From Lepturacanthus savala (taxonomy: Eukaryota > Chordata > Actinopteri > Scombriformes > Trichiuridae): DNA of 64,000 bases. The translations under genes and the position numbers were made by a program. The DNA is taken from NCBI GenBank assembly GCA_030544235.1, contig CM060464.1, forward strand, positions 28,092,152-28,156,151, written 5' to 3'. Of the stretch, positions 12,423 through 22,145 are shown one piece after another (the stretch's first letter is position 1; each line of letters starts with the position of its first letter). A model generated the notes under the pieces. It saw only the letters and a program-made list of their open reading frames with translations, was not told the DNA's origin and searched no databases.

Positions 12423-12846
12423 CCTCGGTGAGGCCTCAAATCCTGATGTTTCGCCATGAAAAAGGAAGTTGTGATTTCTCCAGGAAAGGAACATCCTAAC
12501 TGCATGAAATTGATGGTGTATGATGCTGGTCATGCTCTGAACACGTGTACGTGTTTATATACACGCCACGTCAGACCGCCCCCTGCTGGCAGCAGGAAGT
12601 CACTGTTGTCACGCTTTAATGAATTTCTCCTAGAGAATAACCCACAACCGCTTCAAATCGTGTCTCTAACATCTCAAGAACTTTGTTATGAGAAAGTTTA
12701 CAAACGGTGACAATTCAGTAATGGGTGTTAGCGTTGGCAGACAGCGAATTACGCTGCCTCTCCCTCAGACAGGGACTTGAGATAGTTTCAACATATTGCC
12801 TCAAAATCAACGATCACCCCCGACACAAAGCAAACACACATGCTCT

Positions 12847-12909
12847 GACTCGCCCATACCCCGACTCGCCCGTACCCCGACCGCCCATACCCCGACTGCC
12901 CATACCCCG
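12847..12909 (+). repeat. ~14-bp VNTR inside the C block tail (unit 8 example)
   Basis: A GACTCGCCCATACCCC-type repeat occurs in four copies here, with small base changes (CATACC or CGTACC, GACTCG or GACCG). The same locus has three copies in units 1, 2, 3, 4, 7 and 10 and four in units 6, 8, 9 and 12. It is absent from units 5 and 11 because of the truncation. In units 1 and 2 it is followed by CGGTGCACCCG, absent elsewhere. Confidence 0.85.
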
Positions 12910-12946
12910 CGAGGGCCCTTCAATGCTGCTTGCAGCACTAGTTATT

Positions 12947-13134
12947 AGGGCCCGAGCGGCGACTGCATAGCAGTCGCGGTACCGCGAGGCCCTATTGTTC
13001 TCCAAAAGATTATTATTATTATTATTAGGGCCCGAGCGGCGACTGCATAGCAGTCGCGGTACCGCGAGGCCCTATTGTTCTCCAAAAGATTATTATTATT
13101 ATTATTATTCTTATTATTATTATTATTATTATTC
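12947..13134 (+). repeat. Two tandem hairpin plus (TTA)n cassettes, unit 8
   Basis: Copies start at 12947 and 13027. The first is 80 bp, with a shorter TTA tail than those of unit 5. The pair is inserted after GCACTAGTTATT, so this unit has an intact C block as well as cassettes. Confidence 0.93.
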
Positions 13135-14368
13135 TTTTTTTTCTTTTTCTTCCGCGTCTTTGATTGCCCTTTTGGAGGCCTGAACATACTTAAAAAGTCC
13201 CCATTTTTTCTGGACGCATCAGACCCGGCGAAAAATTACGTATTTCGTAGGTTTTGAAAATGGGCGGGGCAAAATGGCTCAGTAGCGCCCCCTTGTCACT
13301 TTCAAAACACCCCCCCCATAGGGGTTAGTTTATCGTATCTTCACGAAACTCGGCACACGCGTTTATCATGCCAAGGCGCACAAAAAATCCTCTTGACGTC
13401 ATGGTGAAAGTCAAACAGGAAGTCGGCCATTTTGAATCAAACATCGCCGAAGACGCCGTTTGCAGGCAACGTAAATTCACCTACTAGTCAGACACTATAG
13501 CCTGCAGCAGCGTAAAATTTTGGTTGTAGCATCTAAAAGGCTTGATCATGAAAACTCGTCAAAATGGTGAGTTTTCATGGGAGGGCGTGGCCTCGGCGAG
13601 GCCTCAAATTCTGATGTTTCGCCATGAAAAAGGAAGTTGTGTTTTCTCCATGAAAGGAACATCCTAACTGCATGAAATTGATGGTGTATGATGCTGGTCA
13701 TGCTCTGAACACGTGTATATGGTTATAATCACGCCATGTCCAACCGCCCCCTGCTGGCAGCAGGAAGTCACTGTCGTCACGCTTTAATGAATTTCTCAGA
13801 GGAAATTATGGATAACCACTTCAAATTGTGTTTCTGGCATGTCAAGACCTTTGTGATGAAATGTCTTTAATACCATGAGTTTTCATTGGAGGGCGTGGCC
13901 TCGGCGAGGCGGCGAGTTTCCATCCCTCGCCATGTGACATCAACTCATCATAACTTCCACATGCTATATTCTATCTGCACCAAATCTCTGATGCTTCATA
14001 AGGGTCCTGTCCTGAACATATTTATACACTCATATTCACTTACACTCATAGCGCCCCCTATTGGTAGCAGGAAATAACTTTAAAATGTAAAGCCCCATGC
14101 TTTATCTTTAACCTAGACTTACAAAATTCGGCAGACACATGGAGTACTTCAGGACGGACAAAAAAGCCTCTTGGATCCATATCCTAAGTCCGACAGGAAG
14201 TCAGCCATCTTGAATTGAACGTCAGTGATATCGCCGTTTGCAGGCATCATACTTTGACGAACTAGTCCTAGGGATTTATCAGCAGTGACTTCAAATTTTG
14301 GCTGTGGCATCTAAAGACGTCAATGATGAAAAAACATTGAAATGGTGGCTCTAAAGGTTAGGGCGTGG

Positions 14369-16151
14369 CCTCGGTGAGGCCTCAAATCCTGATGTTTCGC
14401 CATGAAAAAGGAAGTTGTGATTTCTCCAGGAAAGGAACATCCTAACTGCATGAAATTGATTGTGTATGATGCTGGTCATGCTCTGAACACGTGTACGTGT
14501 TTATATACACGCCACGTCAGACCGCCCCCTGCTGGCAGCAGGAAGTCACTGTTGTCACGCTTTAATGAATTTCTCCTAGAGAATAACCCACAACCGCTTC
14601 AAATCGTGTCTCTAACATCTCAAGAACTTTGTTATGAGAAAGTTTACAAACGGTGACAATTCAGTAATGGGTGTTAGCGTTGGCAGACAGCGAATTACGC
14701 TGCCTCTCCCTCAGACAGGGACTTGAGATAGTTTCAACATATTGCCTCAAAATCAACGATCACCCCCGACACAAAGCAAACACACATGCTCTGACTCGCC
14801 CATACCCCGACTCGCCCGTACCCCGACCGCCCATACCCCGACTGCCCATACCCCGCGAGGGCCCTTCAATGCTGCTTGCAGCACTAGTTATTATTATTAT
14901 TCTTATTATTCTTATTCTTTTTTTTCTTTTTCTTCCGCGTCTTTGATTGCCCTTTTGGAGGCCTAAACATACTTAAAAAGTCCCCATTTTTTCTGGACGC
15001 ATCAGACCCGGCGAAAAATTACGTATTTCGTAGGTTTTGAAAATGGGCGGGGCAAAATGGCTCAGTAGCGCCCCCTTTTCACTTTCAAAACACCCCCCCC
15101 ATAGGGGTTAGTTTATCGTATCTTCACGAAACTCGGCACACGCGTTTATCATGCCAAGGCGCACAAAAAATCCTCTTGACGTCATGGTGAAAGTCAAACA
15201 GGAAGTCGGCCATTTTGAATCAAACATCGCCGAAGACGCCGTTTGCAGGCAACGTAAATTCACCTACTAGTCAGACACTATAGCCTGCAGCGGCGTAAAA
15301 TTTTGGATGTAGCTTCTAAAAGGCTTGATCATGAAAACTCGTCGAAATGGTGAGTTTTCATGGGAGGGCGTGGCCTCGGCGAGGCCTCAAATTCTGATGT
15401 TTCGCCATGAAAAAGGAAGTTGTGTTTTCTCCATGAAAGGAACATCCTAAATGCATGAAATTGATGGTGCATGATGCTGGTCCCGCCCTGAACACGTGTA
15501 TATGTTTATATTCACGCCACGTCAAACCGCCCCCTGCTGGCAGCAGGAAGTCACTGTCGTCACGCTTTAATGAATTTCTCAGAGGAAATTATGGATAACC
15601 ACTTCAAATTGTGTTTCTGGCATGTCAAGACCTTTGTGATGAAATGTGTTTAATACCATGAGTTTTCATTGGAGGGCGTGGCCTCGGCGAGGCGGCGAGT
15701 TTCCATCCCTCGCCATGTGACATCAACTCATCATAACTTCCACATGCTATATTCTATCTGCACCAAATCTCTGATGCTTCATAAGGGTTACGCCCTGAAC
15801 ATATTTATACACTCATATTCACTCACACTCATAGCGCCCCCTATTGGTAGCAGGAAATAACTTTCAAATGTAAAGCCCCATGCTTTATCTTTAACCTAGA
15901 CTTACAAAATTCAACAGACACATGGAGTACTTCAGGACGGACAAAAAATCCTCTTGGATCCATATCCTAAGTCCAACAGGAAGTCGGCCATCTTGAATTG
16001 AACGTCAGCGATATCGCCGTTTGGAGGCGTCGTACTTTGACGAACTAGTCCTAGGGATTTATCAGCAGTGACTTCAAATTTTGGCTGTGGCATCTAAAGA
16101 CGTCAATGATGAAAAAACATTGAAATGGTGGCTCTAAAGGTTAGGGCGTGG
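14369..16151 (+). repeat. Macrosatellite unit 9 (TTA tract only)
   Basis: The junction carries an interrupted (TTA)n tract (about 14888-14916) without a hairpin. A and B variants match unit 2 and partly unit 6: ATGCATGAAATTGATGGTGC, TTCAACAGACAC and GTTTGGAGGCG. Confidence 0.95.
14888..14916 (+). repeat. (TTA)n tract without hairpin, unit 9 junction
   Basis: Interrupted TTA/TTC triplets sit between GCACTAGTT and the T-rich D start. This is the intermediate form between the plain junction (units 2, 4, 6, 7) and the cassette form. Unit 10 has an even shorter tract at about 16657-16669. Confidence 0.85.
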
Positions 16152-17901
16152 CCTCGGTGAGGCCTCAAATCCTGATGTTTCGCCATGAAAAAGGAAGTTG
16201 TGATTTCTCCAGGAAAGGAACATCCTAACTGCATGAAATTCATGGTGTATGATGCTGGTCATGCTCTGAACATGTGTACGTGTTTATATTCACGCCACAT
16301 CAGACCGCCCCCTGCTGGCAGCAGGAAGTCACTGTTGTCACGCTTTAATGAATTTCTCCTAGAGAATAATCCACAACCGCTTCAAATCGTGTCTCTAACA
16401 TTTCAAGAACTTTGTTATGAGAAAGTTTACAAACGGTGACACTTCAGTAATGGGTGTTAGCGTTGCCAGACAGCGAATTACGCTGCCTCTCCCTCAGACA
16501 GGGAGTTGAGATGGTTTCAACATATTGCCTCAAAATCAATGATCGCCCCCGACACAAAGCAAACACACATGCTCTGACTCGCCCATACCCCGACTCGCCC
16601 GTACCCCGACCGCCCATACCCCGCGAGGGCCCTTCAATGCTGCTTGCAGCACTAGTTATTCTTATTCTTTTTTTTCTTTTTCTTCCGCGTCTTTGATTGC
16701 CCTTTTGGAGGCCTGAACATACTTAAAAAGTCCCCATTTTTTCTGGACGCATCAGACCCGGCAAAAAATTACGTATTTCGTAGGTTTTGAAAATGGGCGG
16801 GGCAAAATGGCTCAGTAGCGCCCCCTTTTCACTTTCAAAACACCCCCCCCATAGGGGTTAGTTTATCGTATCTTCACGAAACTCGGCACACGCGTTTATC
16901 ATGCCAAGGCGCACAAAAAATCCTCTTGACGTCATGGTGAAAGTCAAACAGGAAGTCGGCCATTTTGAATCAAACATCGCCGAAGATGCCGTTTGCAGGC
17001 AACGTAAATTCACCTACTAGTCAGACACTATAGCCTGCAGCGGCGTAAAATTTTGGATGTAGCTTCTAAAAGGCTTGATCATGAAAACTCGTCGAAATGG
17101 TGAGTTTTCATGGGAGGGCGTGGCCTCGGCGAGGACTCAAATTCTGATGTTTCGCCATGAAAAAGGAAGTTGTGTTTTCTCCATGAAAGGAACATCCTAA
17201 ATGCATGAAATTGATGGTGCATGATGCTGGTCCCGCCCTGAACACGTGTATATGTTTATATTCACGCCACGTCAAACCGCCCCCTGCTGGCAGCAGGAAG
17301 TCACTGTCGTCACGCTTTAATGAATTTCTCAGAGGAAATTATGGATAACCACTTCAAATTGTGTTTATGGCATGTCAAGACCTTTGTGATGAAATGTGTT
17401 TAATACCATGAGTTTTCATTGGAGGGCGTGGCCTCGGCGAGGCGGCGAGTTTCCATCCCTCGCCATGTGACATCAACTCATCATAACTTCCACATGCTAT
17501 ATTCTATCTGCACCAAATCTCTGATGCTTCATAAGGGTCCCGCCCTGAACATATTTATACACTCATATTCACTCACACTCATAGCGCCCCCTATTGGTAG
17601 CAGGAAATAACTTTAAAATGTAAAGCCCCATGCTTTATCTTTAACCTAGACTTACAAAATTCGGCAGACACATGGAGTACTTCAGGACGGACAAAAAAGC
17701 CTCTTGAATCCATATCCTAAGTCCGACAGGAAGTCGGCCATCTTGAATTGAACGTCAGCGATATCGCTGTTTGCAGGCAATGTACTTTGCCGAACTAGTC
17801 CTAGGGATTTATCAGCAGTGACTTCAAATTTTGGCTGTGGCATCTAAAGACGTCAATGATGAAAAAACATTGGAATGGTGGCTCTAAAGGTTAGGGCGTG
17901 G
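16152..17901 (+). repeat. Macrosatellite unit 10 (very short TTA tract)
   Basis: The C block carries the same rare variant set as unit 3 (GAACATGTGTACG, AATAATCCACAACC, ACATTTCAAG). The junction has only a few TTA/TTC triplets (about 16657-16669). Private changes include GAAGATGCCG for GAAGACGCCG at about 16983 and GAGGACTCAAATTC at about 17130. Confidence 0.95.
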
Positions 17902-19443
17902 CCTCGGTGAGGCCTCAAATCCTGATGTTTCGCCATGAAAAAAGAAGTTGTGTTTTCTCCATGAAAGGAACATCCTAACTGCATGAAATTGATGGTGTAT
18001 GATGCTGGTCCCTCTCTGAACACGTGTACGTGTTTATTTAGGGCCCGAGCGGCGACTGCATAGCAGTCGCGGTACCGCGAGGCCCTATTGTTCTCCAAAA
18101 GATTATTATTAGGGCCCGAGCGGCGACTGCATAGCAGTCGCGGTACCGCGAGGCCCTATTGTTCTCCAAAAGATTATTATTATTATTATTCTTATTATTA
18201 TTATTATTCTTTTTTTTCTTTTTCTTCCGCGTCTTTGATTGCCCTTTTGGAGGCCTGAACATACTTAAAAAGTCCCCATTTTTTCTGGACGCATCAGACC
18301 CGGCGAAAAATTACGTATTTCGTAGGTTTTGAAAATGGGCGGGGCAAAATGGCTCAGTAGCGCCCCCTTGTCACTTTCAAAACACCCCCCCCATAGGGGT
18401 TAGTTTATCGTATCTTCACGAAACTCGGCACACGCGTTTATCATGCCAAGGCGCACAAAAAATCCTCTTGACGTCATGGTGAAAGTCAAACAGGAAGTCG
18501 GCCATTTTGAATCAAACATCGCCGAAGACGCCGTTTGCAGGCAACGTAAATTCACCTACTAGTCAGACACTATAGCCTGCAGCAGCGTAAAATTTTGGTT
18601 GTAGCATCTAAAAGGCTTGATCATGAAAACTCGTCAAAATGGTGAGTTTTCATGGGAGGGCGTGGCCTCGGCGAGGCCTCAAATTCTGATGTTTCGCCAT
18701 GAAAAAGGAAGTTGTGTTTTCTCCATGAAAGGAACATCCTAACTGCATGAAATTGATGGTGTATGATGCTGGTCATGCTCTGAACACGTGTATATGGTTA
18801 TAATCACGCCATGTCCAACCGCCCCCTGCTGGCAGCAGGAAGTCACTGTCGTCACGCTTTAATGAATTTCTCAGAGGAAATTATGGATAACCACTTCAAA
18901 TTGTGTTTCTGGCATGTCAAGACCTTTGTGATGAAATGTCTTTAATACCATGAGTTTTCTTTGGAGGGCGTGGCCTCGGCGAGGCGGCGAGTTTCCATCC
19001 TTCGCCATGTGACATCAACTCATCATAACTTCCACATGCTATATTCTATCTGCACCAAATCTCTGATGCTTCATAAGGGTCCTGTCCTGAACATATTTAT
19101 ACACTCATATTCACTTACACTCATAGCGCCCCCTATTGGTAGCAGGAAATAACTTTAAAATGTAAAGCCCCATGCTTTATCTTTAACCTAGACTTACAAA
19201 ATTCGGCAGACACATGGAGTACTTCAGGACGGACAAAAAAGCCTCTTGGATCCATATCCTAAGTCCGACAGGAAGTCAGCCATCTTGAATTGAACGTCAG
19301 TGATATCGCCGTTTGCAGGCATCATACTTTGACGAACTAGTCCTAGGGATTTATCAGCAGTGACTTCAAATTTTGGCTGTGGCATCTAAAGACGTCAATG
19401 ATGAAAAAACATTGAAATGGTGGCTCTAAAGGTTAGGGCGTGG
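17902..19443 (+). repeat. Macrosatellite unit 11 (C block truncated, two hairpin cassettes)
   Basis: Shortest full unit, 1542 bp. The C block ends at about 18037 after GTGTTTAT and joins two hairpin cassettes (18040 and 18111). As in unit 5 roughly 385 bp is missing, but the breakpoint is a few bases different. A and B blocks are the unit 7/8 type. Confidence 0.95.
18040..18208 (+). repeat. Two tandem hairpin plus (TTA)n cassettes, unit 11
   Basis: Copies start at 18040 and 18111. The first has the shortest tail in the window (71 bp total). They follow the truncated C block directly. Confidence 0.93.
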
Positions 19444-19964
19444 CCTCGGTGAGGCCTCAAATCCTGATGTTTCGCCATGAAAAAGGAAGTTGTGATTTCT
19501 CCAGGAAAGGAACATCCTAACTGCATGAAATTGATGGTGTATGATGCTGGTCATGCTCTGAACACGTGTACGTGTTTATATACACGCCACGTCAGACCGC
19601 CCCCTGCTGGCAGCAGGAAGTCACTGTTGTCACGCTTTAATGAATTTCTCCTAGAGAATAACCCACAACCGCTTCAAATCGTGTCTCTAACATCTCAAGA
19701 ACTTTGTTATGAGAAAGTTTACAAACGGTGACAATTCAGTAATGGGTGTTAGCGTTGGCAGACAGCGAATTACGCTGCCTCTCCCTCAGACAGGGACTTG
19801 AGATAGTTTCAACATATTGCCTCAAAATCAACGATCACCCCCGACACAAAGCAAACACACATGCTCTGACTCGCCCATACCCCGACTCGCCCGTACCCCG
19901 ACCGCCCATACCCCGACTGCCCATACCCCGCGAGGGCCCTTCAATGCTGCTTGCAGCACTAGTT
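19444..19964 (+). repeat. Macrosatellite unit 12 (partial, terminates the array)
   Basis: Only the C block and the four-repeat VNTR are present. The homology ends at GCAGCACTAGTT (19953-19964), exactly where internal units switch from C to the junction and D. Beyond it the sequence (TGAGTTGTGTTTCTTC...) has no counterpart in the array. Confidence 0.95.
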
Positions 19965-20956
19965 TTGAGTTGTGTTTCTTCATACTCTTTTGATTCTTGT
20001 TGTGTCTTTTTTCCAACCTCTGAAAAAAACAAAAACAAACAAAAAACAAGCATTTCTTCATCAACGGGTCATTTAATTAAATGGGTTTATGAAAAGAAAC
20101 TGTAGGGCTGTAGGGCAAAAACATTGAGCTAAAAGAAGTCATAATGCTACACACATCTCATAGAGTTGGGTGGTAATTCTCCATTGGTTTAAAGCAGCTC
20201 TCACAGTTAGTATTTAACACTGATTTATGCTTCTACAATGGCACCATGTGTACAGCATGCTGTAGCCATATGCCATAGACTGGCACACACAAATCTCTTC
20301 AAGTGTGTTTTCATAAAATTATCATTTATCAGTTATTAACTTTAAATCCAATACAATCTGCTCAGTTTCACTTGCTATTGTTGGTAGTACAAAATAATGC
20401 TGAAAGAAACTCAACATTGCCAACAAGCTGTTTGGTGGTGTTCTTGCAGGGCAACACAGTCACACCAGTGCGTATGTGTAAACATGTAGGCCACAACATA
20501 TCCTCTGCATAGATTCACCACTGAACCATAAATCAGTTCAAGTCCATTATTTGCTTGAAGAAATGTGACGTGGAACGTTTCAGGGTCTGTGATCCCATAA
20601 CTAGGGAAGATCAACTGGAAATGGTATTCATTTGGTCAAATATGCATCAGATCATGTTTACACATTTTTAGCCAAATCAGATGAAAGAATCTGAGATGTT
20701 TAATGGATTAACATATGAAGTCCATCATGGTCTATTTTATTTTATTCTATTTTATAACAGGAATAGAGGTATTGCAACAGGGCACGTAACCCAAGCAATT
20801 GCCTAGGGCCATGAACTGGAAGGGGCCCCAGGGGGGTCCAAGGTGCCTCTTGCTTGGGGCCTTCAGATTGTATAGAAATACTCCTGATTCTTTGAACCTC
20901 CAGTGAACTGCTGCAGAATGTAATTCAACACCCTTTGACCTGCAAGCCAGTAACAT
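19965..20956. other. Low-copy flank to the right of the array
   Basis: The sequence changes abruptly to AT-rich, CpG-poor DNA unrelated to the array. It includes an A-rich run at about 20022-20050 and a GC-rich patch GGGGCCCCAGGGGGGTCC at about 20822. I see no gene or clear repeat in it. Confidence 0.7.
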
Positions 20957-21084
20957 CTTCCCAACGTGGCTTTTTTTCCTCTTCTTGTACAGGATGAGCA
21001 GCATTAAGCCTCAGTGTGAGGTGGCTGAGTGTGACTGCCACACCTATCATTTCAATCAGATGCATTATGTTCTACCTCCACCAC
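20957..21084 (+). other. Exon-like segment, copy 1 of a diverged duplicate pair
   Basis: A pyrimidine tract ending in CTTCTTGTACAG (to 20992) looks like a splice acceptor. It is followed by an open frame from ATG 20994 that reads MSSIKPQCEVAECDCHTYHF and onward into NQMHYVLPPPLSK. The frame stops at about 21113. The segment aligns with 23884-24018, sharing GACTGCCA, ATCATTTCAATCAGATG and TGTTCT.CCTCCA. It could be a relic exon, a pseudogene fragment or a dispersed repeat. I do not recognise the peptide. Confidence 0.35.
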
Positions 21085-21307
21085 TTTCGAAGGAAGTCAC
21101 AAGGTCATGCTAGAGCTCGGATGAAGTCAAGACTCCATCTTACTTTCAATCCCATCTCCTTTGAGTCAGTATTTTTCTCTGATGGTGACAGCACAGCCAC
21201 AGAGAATCCAAATTAAAACAGTCATTTACAGCCTAGGAATCTGGTGTAGTAAAATCTCAATCTGCTGATCCACTATAGATTCATTCTATGATATTTTATT
21301 GACAAGC

Positions 21308-21345
21308 TCTGAATTCCCCCACTGGGATCAATAATGTAATAAAAA
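21308..21345 (+). repeat. SINE/LINE 3'-tail remnant
   Basis: GAATTCCCCCACTGGGATCA followed by ATAATGTAATAAAA matches the familiar teleost retroelement tail type GAATTTCC...GGGATCAATAAAGT. Only the tail can be recognised. Confidence 0.45.
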
Positions 21346-22004
21346 AGACTTCTATAGAATTACAGTAAATACACATTGAATTACATAACATAATAATATA
21401 GCTGCATGACATACTGCTGATTGTTATAATGGTAATGAATAATTAATGTTAGTAAAAAGAAAAAAAACAGCAATATCCTTTCACATAATGCACAGTAAGC
21501 TGATGCAGTACTTCCTCACAGAGTCTCTTGATTCTCTGCTTACCTGCATGTTCTCTTTATTGTTCTCTCTTACAGCTCTTTGTGCTCATTCTCCTGATTA
21601 AGTATATATTTGAACACGTTTATGGTGCATTAACAGGCAAAATAAATGACCAAACTGCCACTGTGGAAATTGAGGCTTGTAGAAATGGACAGCTAATCTC
21701 CTGTGGTGATAATGCTATGGTCCAATCTAACAGTAAAAGGAAGAAGAAGAACATGTATTTCTGTCCTAAACAAAAGAGAGAAGGGAAACCATCACGATTA
21801 TATTTAACTATTATCAATTCTGCACATACACTAGCTCTTACAGAGGCTCTGAGGTATGAAACATAACATTCGACAAAATTCAACAGCATTTTTGGAGTAT
21901 TTTTCAAACCTGTATTGTTTAGTCTGGTTGATTTTTGATTCTGTTTTGTTTTGCTCTTCGGTGCTATTTGCTTGGACAGAATCTTTAATCGCACTGAGCC
22001 CCTC
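21346..22004. other. Non-coding stretch
   Basis: AT-rich DNA. Open frames on both strands here are short, lack splice or domain support, and the longest minus-strand frame runs into the neighbouring transposon-like fragment. I see no gene. Confidence 0.6.
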
Positions 22005-22145
22005 TAAGGATGTGGTCTTGGTCCGGTCCCAAACAAACTCTGTAGTGGTTCGCTGGGGAAATGGGAATCCGATCCGACCTTGATCTGACCCAACTACAAG
22101 GCGCTCTCTGCAAGTTTGAGCTAAACAGTGAACAGAAACCAAACC
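22005..22145. mobile_element. DNA-transposon-like fragment (GGTCCGGTCCCAAAC type)
   Basis: GGTCTTGGTCCGGTCCCAAA, then GTGGTTCGCTGGG and ACAGTGAACAGAAACCAAAC, resembles a non-autonomous teleost DNA transposon family from memory. A related sequence with GGTCTCGGTCCGATTGG lies at 50415-50530. Ends and target duplication are not resolved, and family assignment is uncertain. Confidence 0.35.

Larger units (their letters stand above)
12423..14368 (+). repeat. Macrosatellite unit 8 (longest, two hairpin cassettes)
   Basis: At 1946 bp this is the longest unit. The full C block and a four-repeat VNTR are followed by GCACTAGTTATT and two hairpin cassettes (12947 and 13027). Its D, A and B blocks match those of unit 7 almost throughout. 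Confidence 0.95.
154..19610 (-). promoter_or_regulatory. 21 CTCF-core-like motifs in the array, all on the minus strand
   Basis: The plus-strand string CCGCCCCCTGCTGG starts at 154, 1226, 2004, 2978, 3756, 4801, 5579, 6541, 8298, 9076, 10054, 10832, 11798, 12576, 13744, 14522, 15527, 16305, 17277, 18819 and 19597. Its reverse complement with flanks, CCAGCAGGGGGCGGT, fits every position of the published CTCF core CCASYAGRKGGCRSY. A weaker form (CCAATAGGGGGCGCT, one mismatch) recurs in each B block. Sites in blocks A and C share one orientation. CTCF binding is inferred from the motif alone; it could simply be inherited repeat sequence. Confidence 0.45.
1..19964 (+). repeat. Macrosatellite array, 11 full tandem units plus a partial 12th
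   Basis: Reading the 'CCTC(G/A)GTGAGGCCTCAAATC' landmark gives unit starts at 1, 1851, 3603, 5426, 7166, 8923, 10679, 12423, 14369, 16152, 17902 and 19444, all in the same orientation. Unit lengths are 1850, 1752, 1823, 1740, 1757, 1756, 1744, 1946, 1783, 1750 and 1542 bp, and the last unit stops after 521 bp. Copies are near-identical over most of their length. Each unit contains blocks C, then junction, then D, A and B. Motif GGGCGTGGCCTC begins A, B and C (in unit 2 at 2817 and 3125, and at 3595 for the next C). The array begins before base 1 and ends sharply at 19964 in GCAGCACTAGTT, which is also the internal C/D junction. Short ORFs recur only because the DNA recurs. The sequence resembles, from memory, a composite repeat dispersed in many teleost genomes, but I cannot name the family. 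The tandem arrangement is directly seen. Confidence 0.97.

Noticed and set aside
1368..19152. Recurring 63-codon frame (starts MEGVASARRR) in each B block
   Set aside because: It recurs only because the DNA repeats. No splice, promoter or domain support, and copies tolerate amino-acid changes as freely as silent ones.
1884..19731. Recurring 84-codon frame (starts MKKEVVISPG) and the following ~70-120-codon frame rich in Pro/Arg
   Set aside because: Same reason. The second is driven by the VNTR and changes length and ending with each junction type, which no real gene would do.
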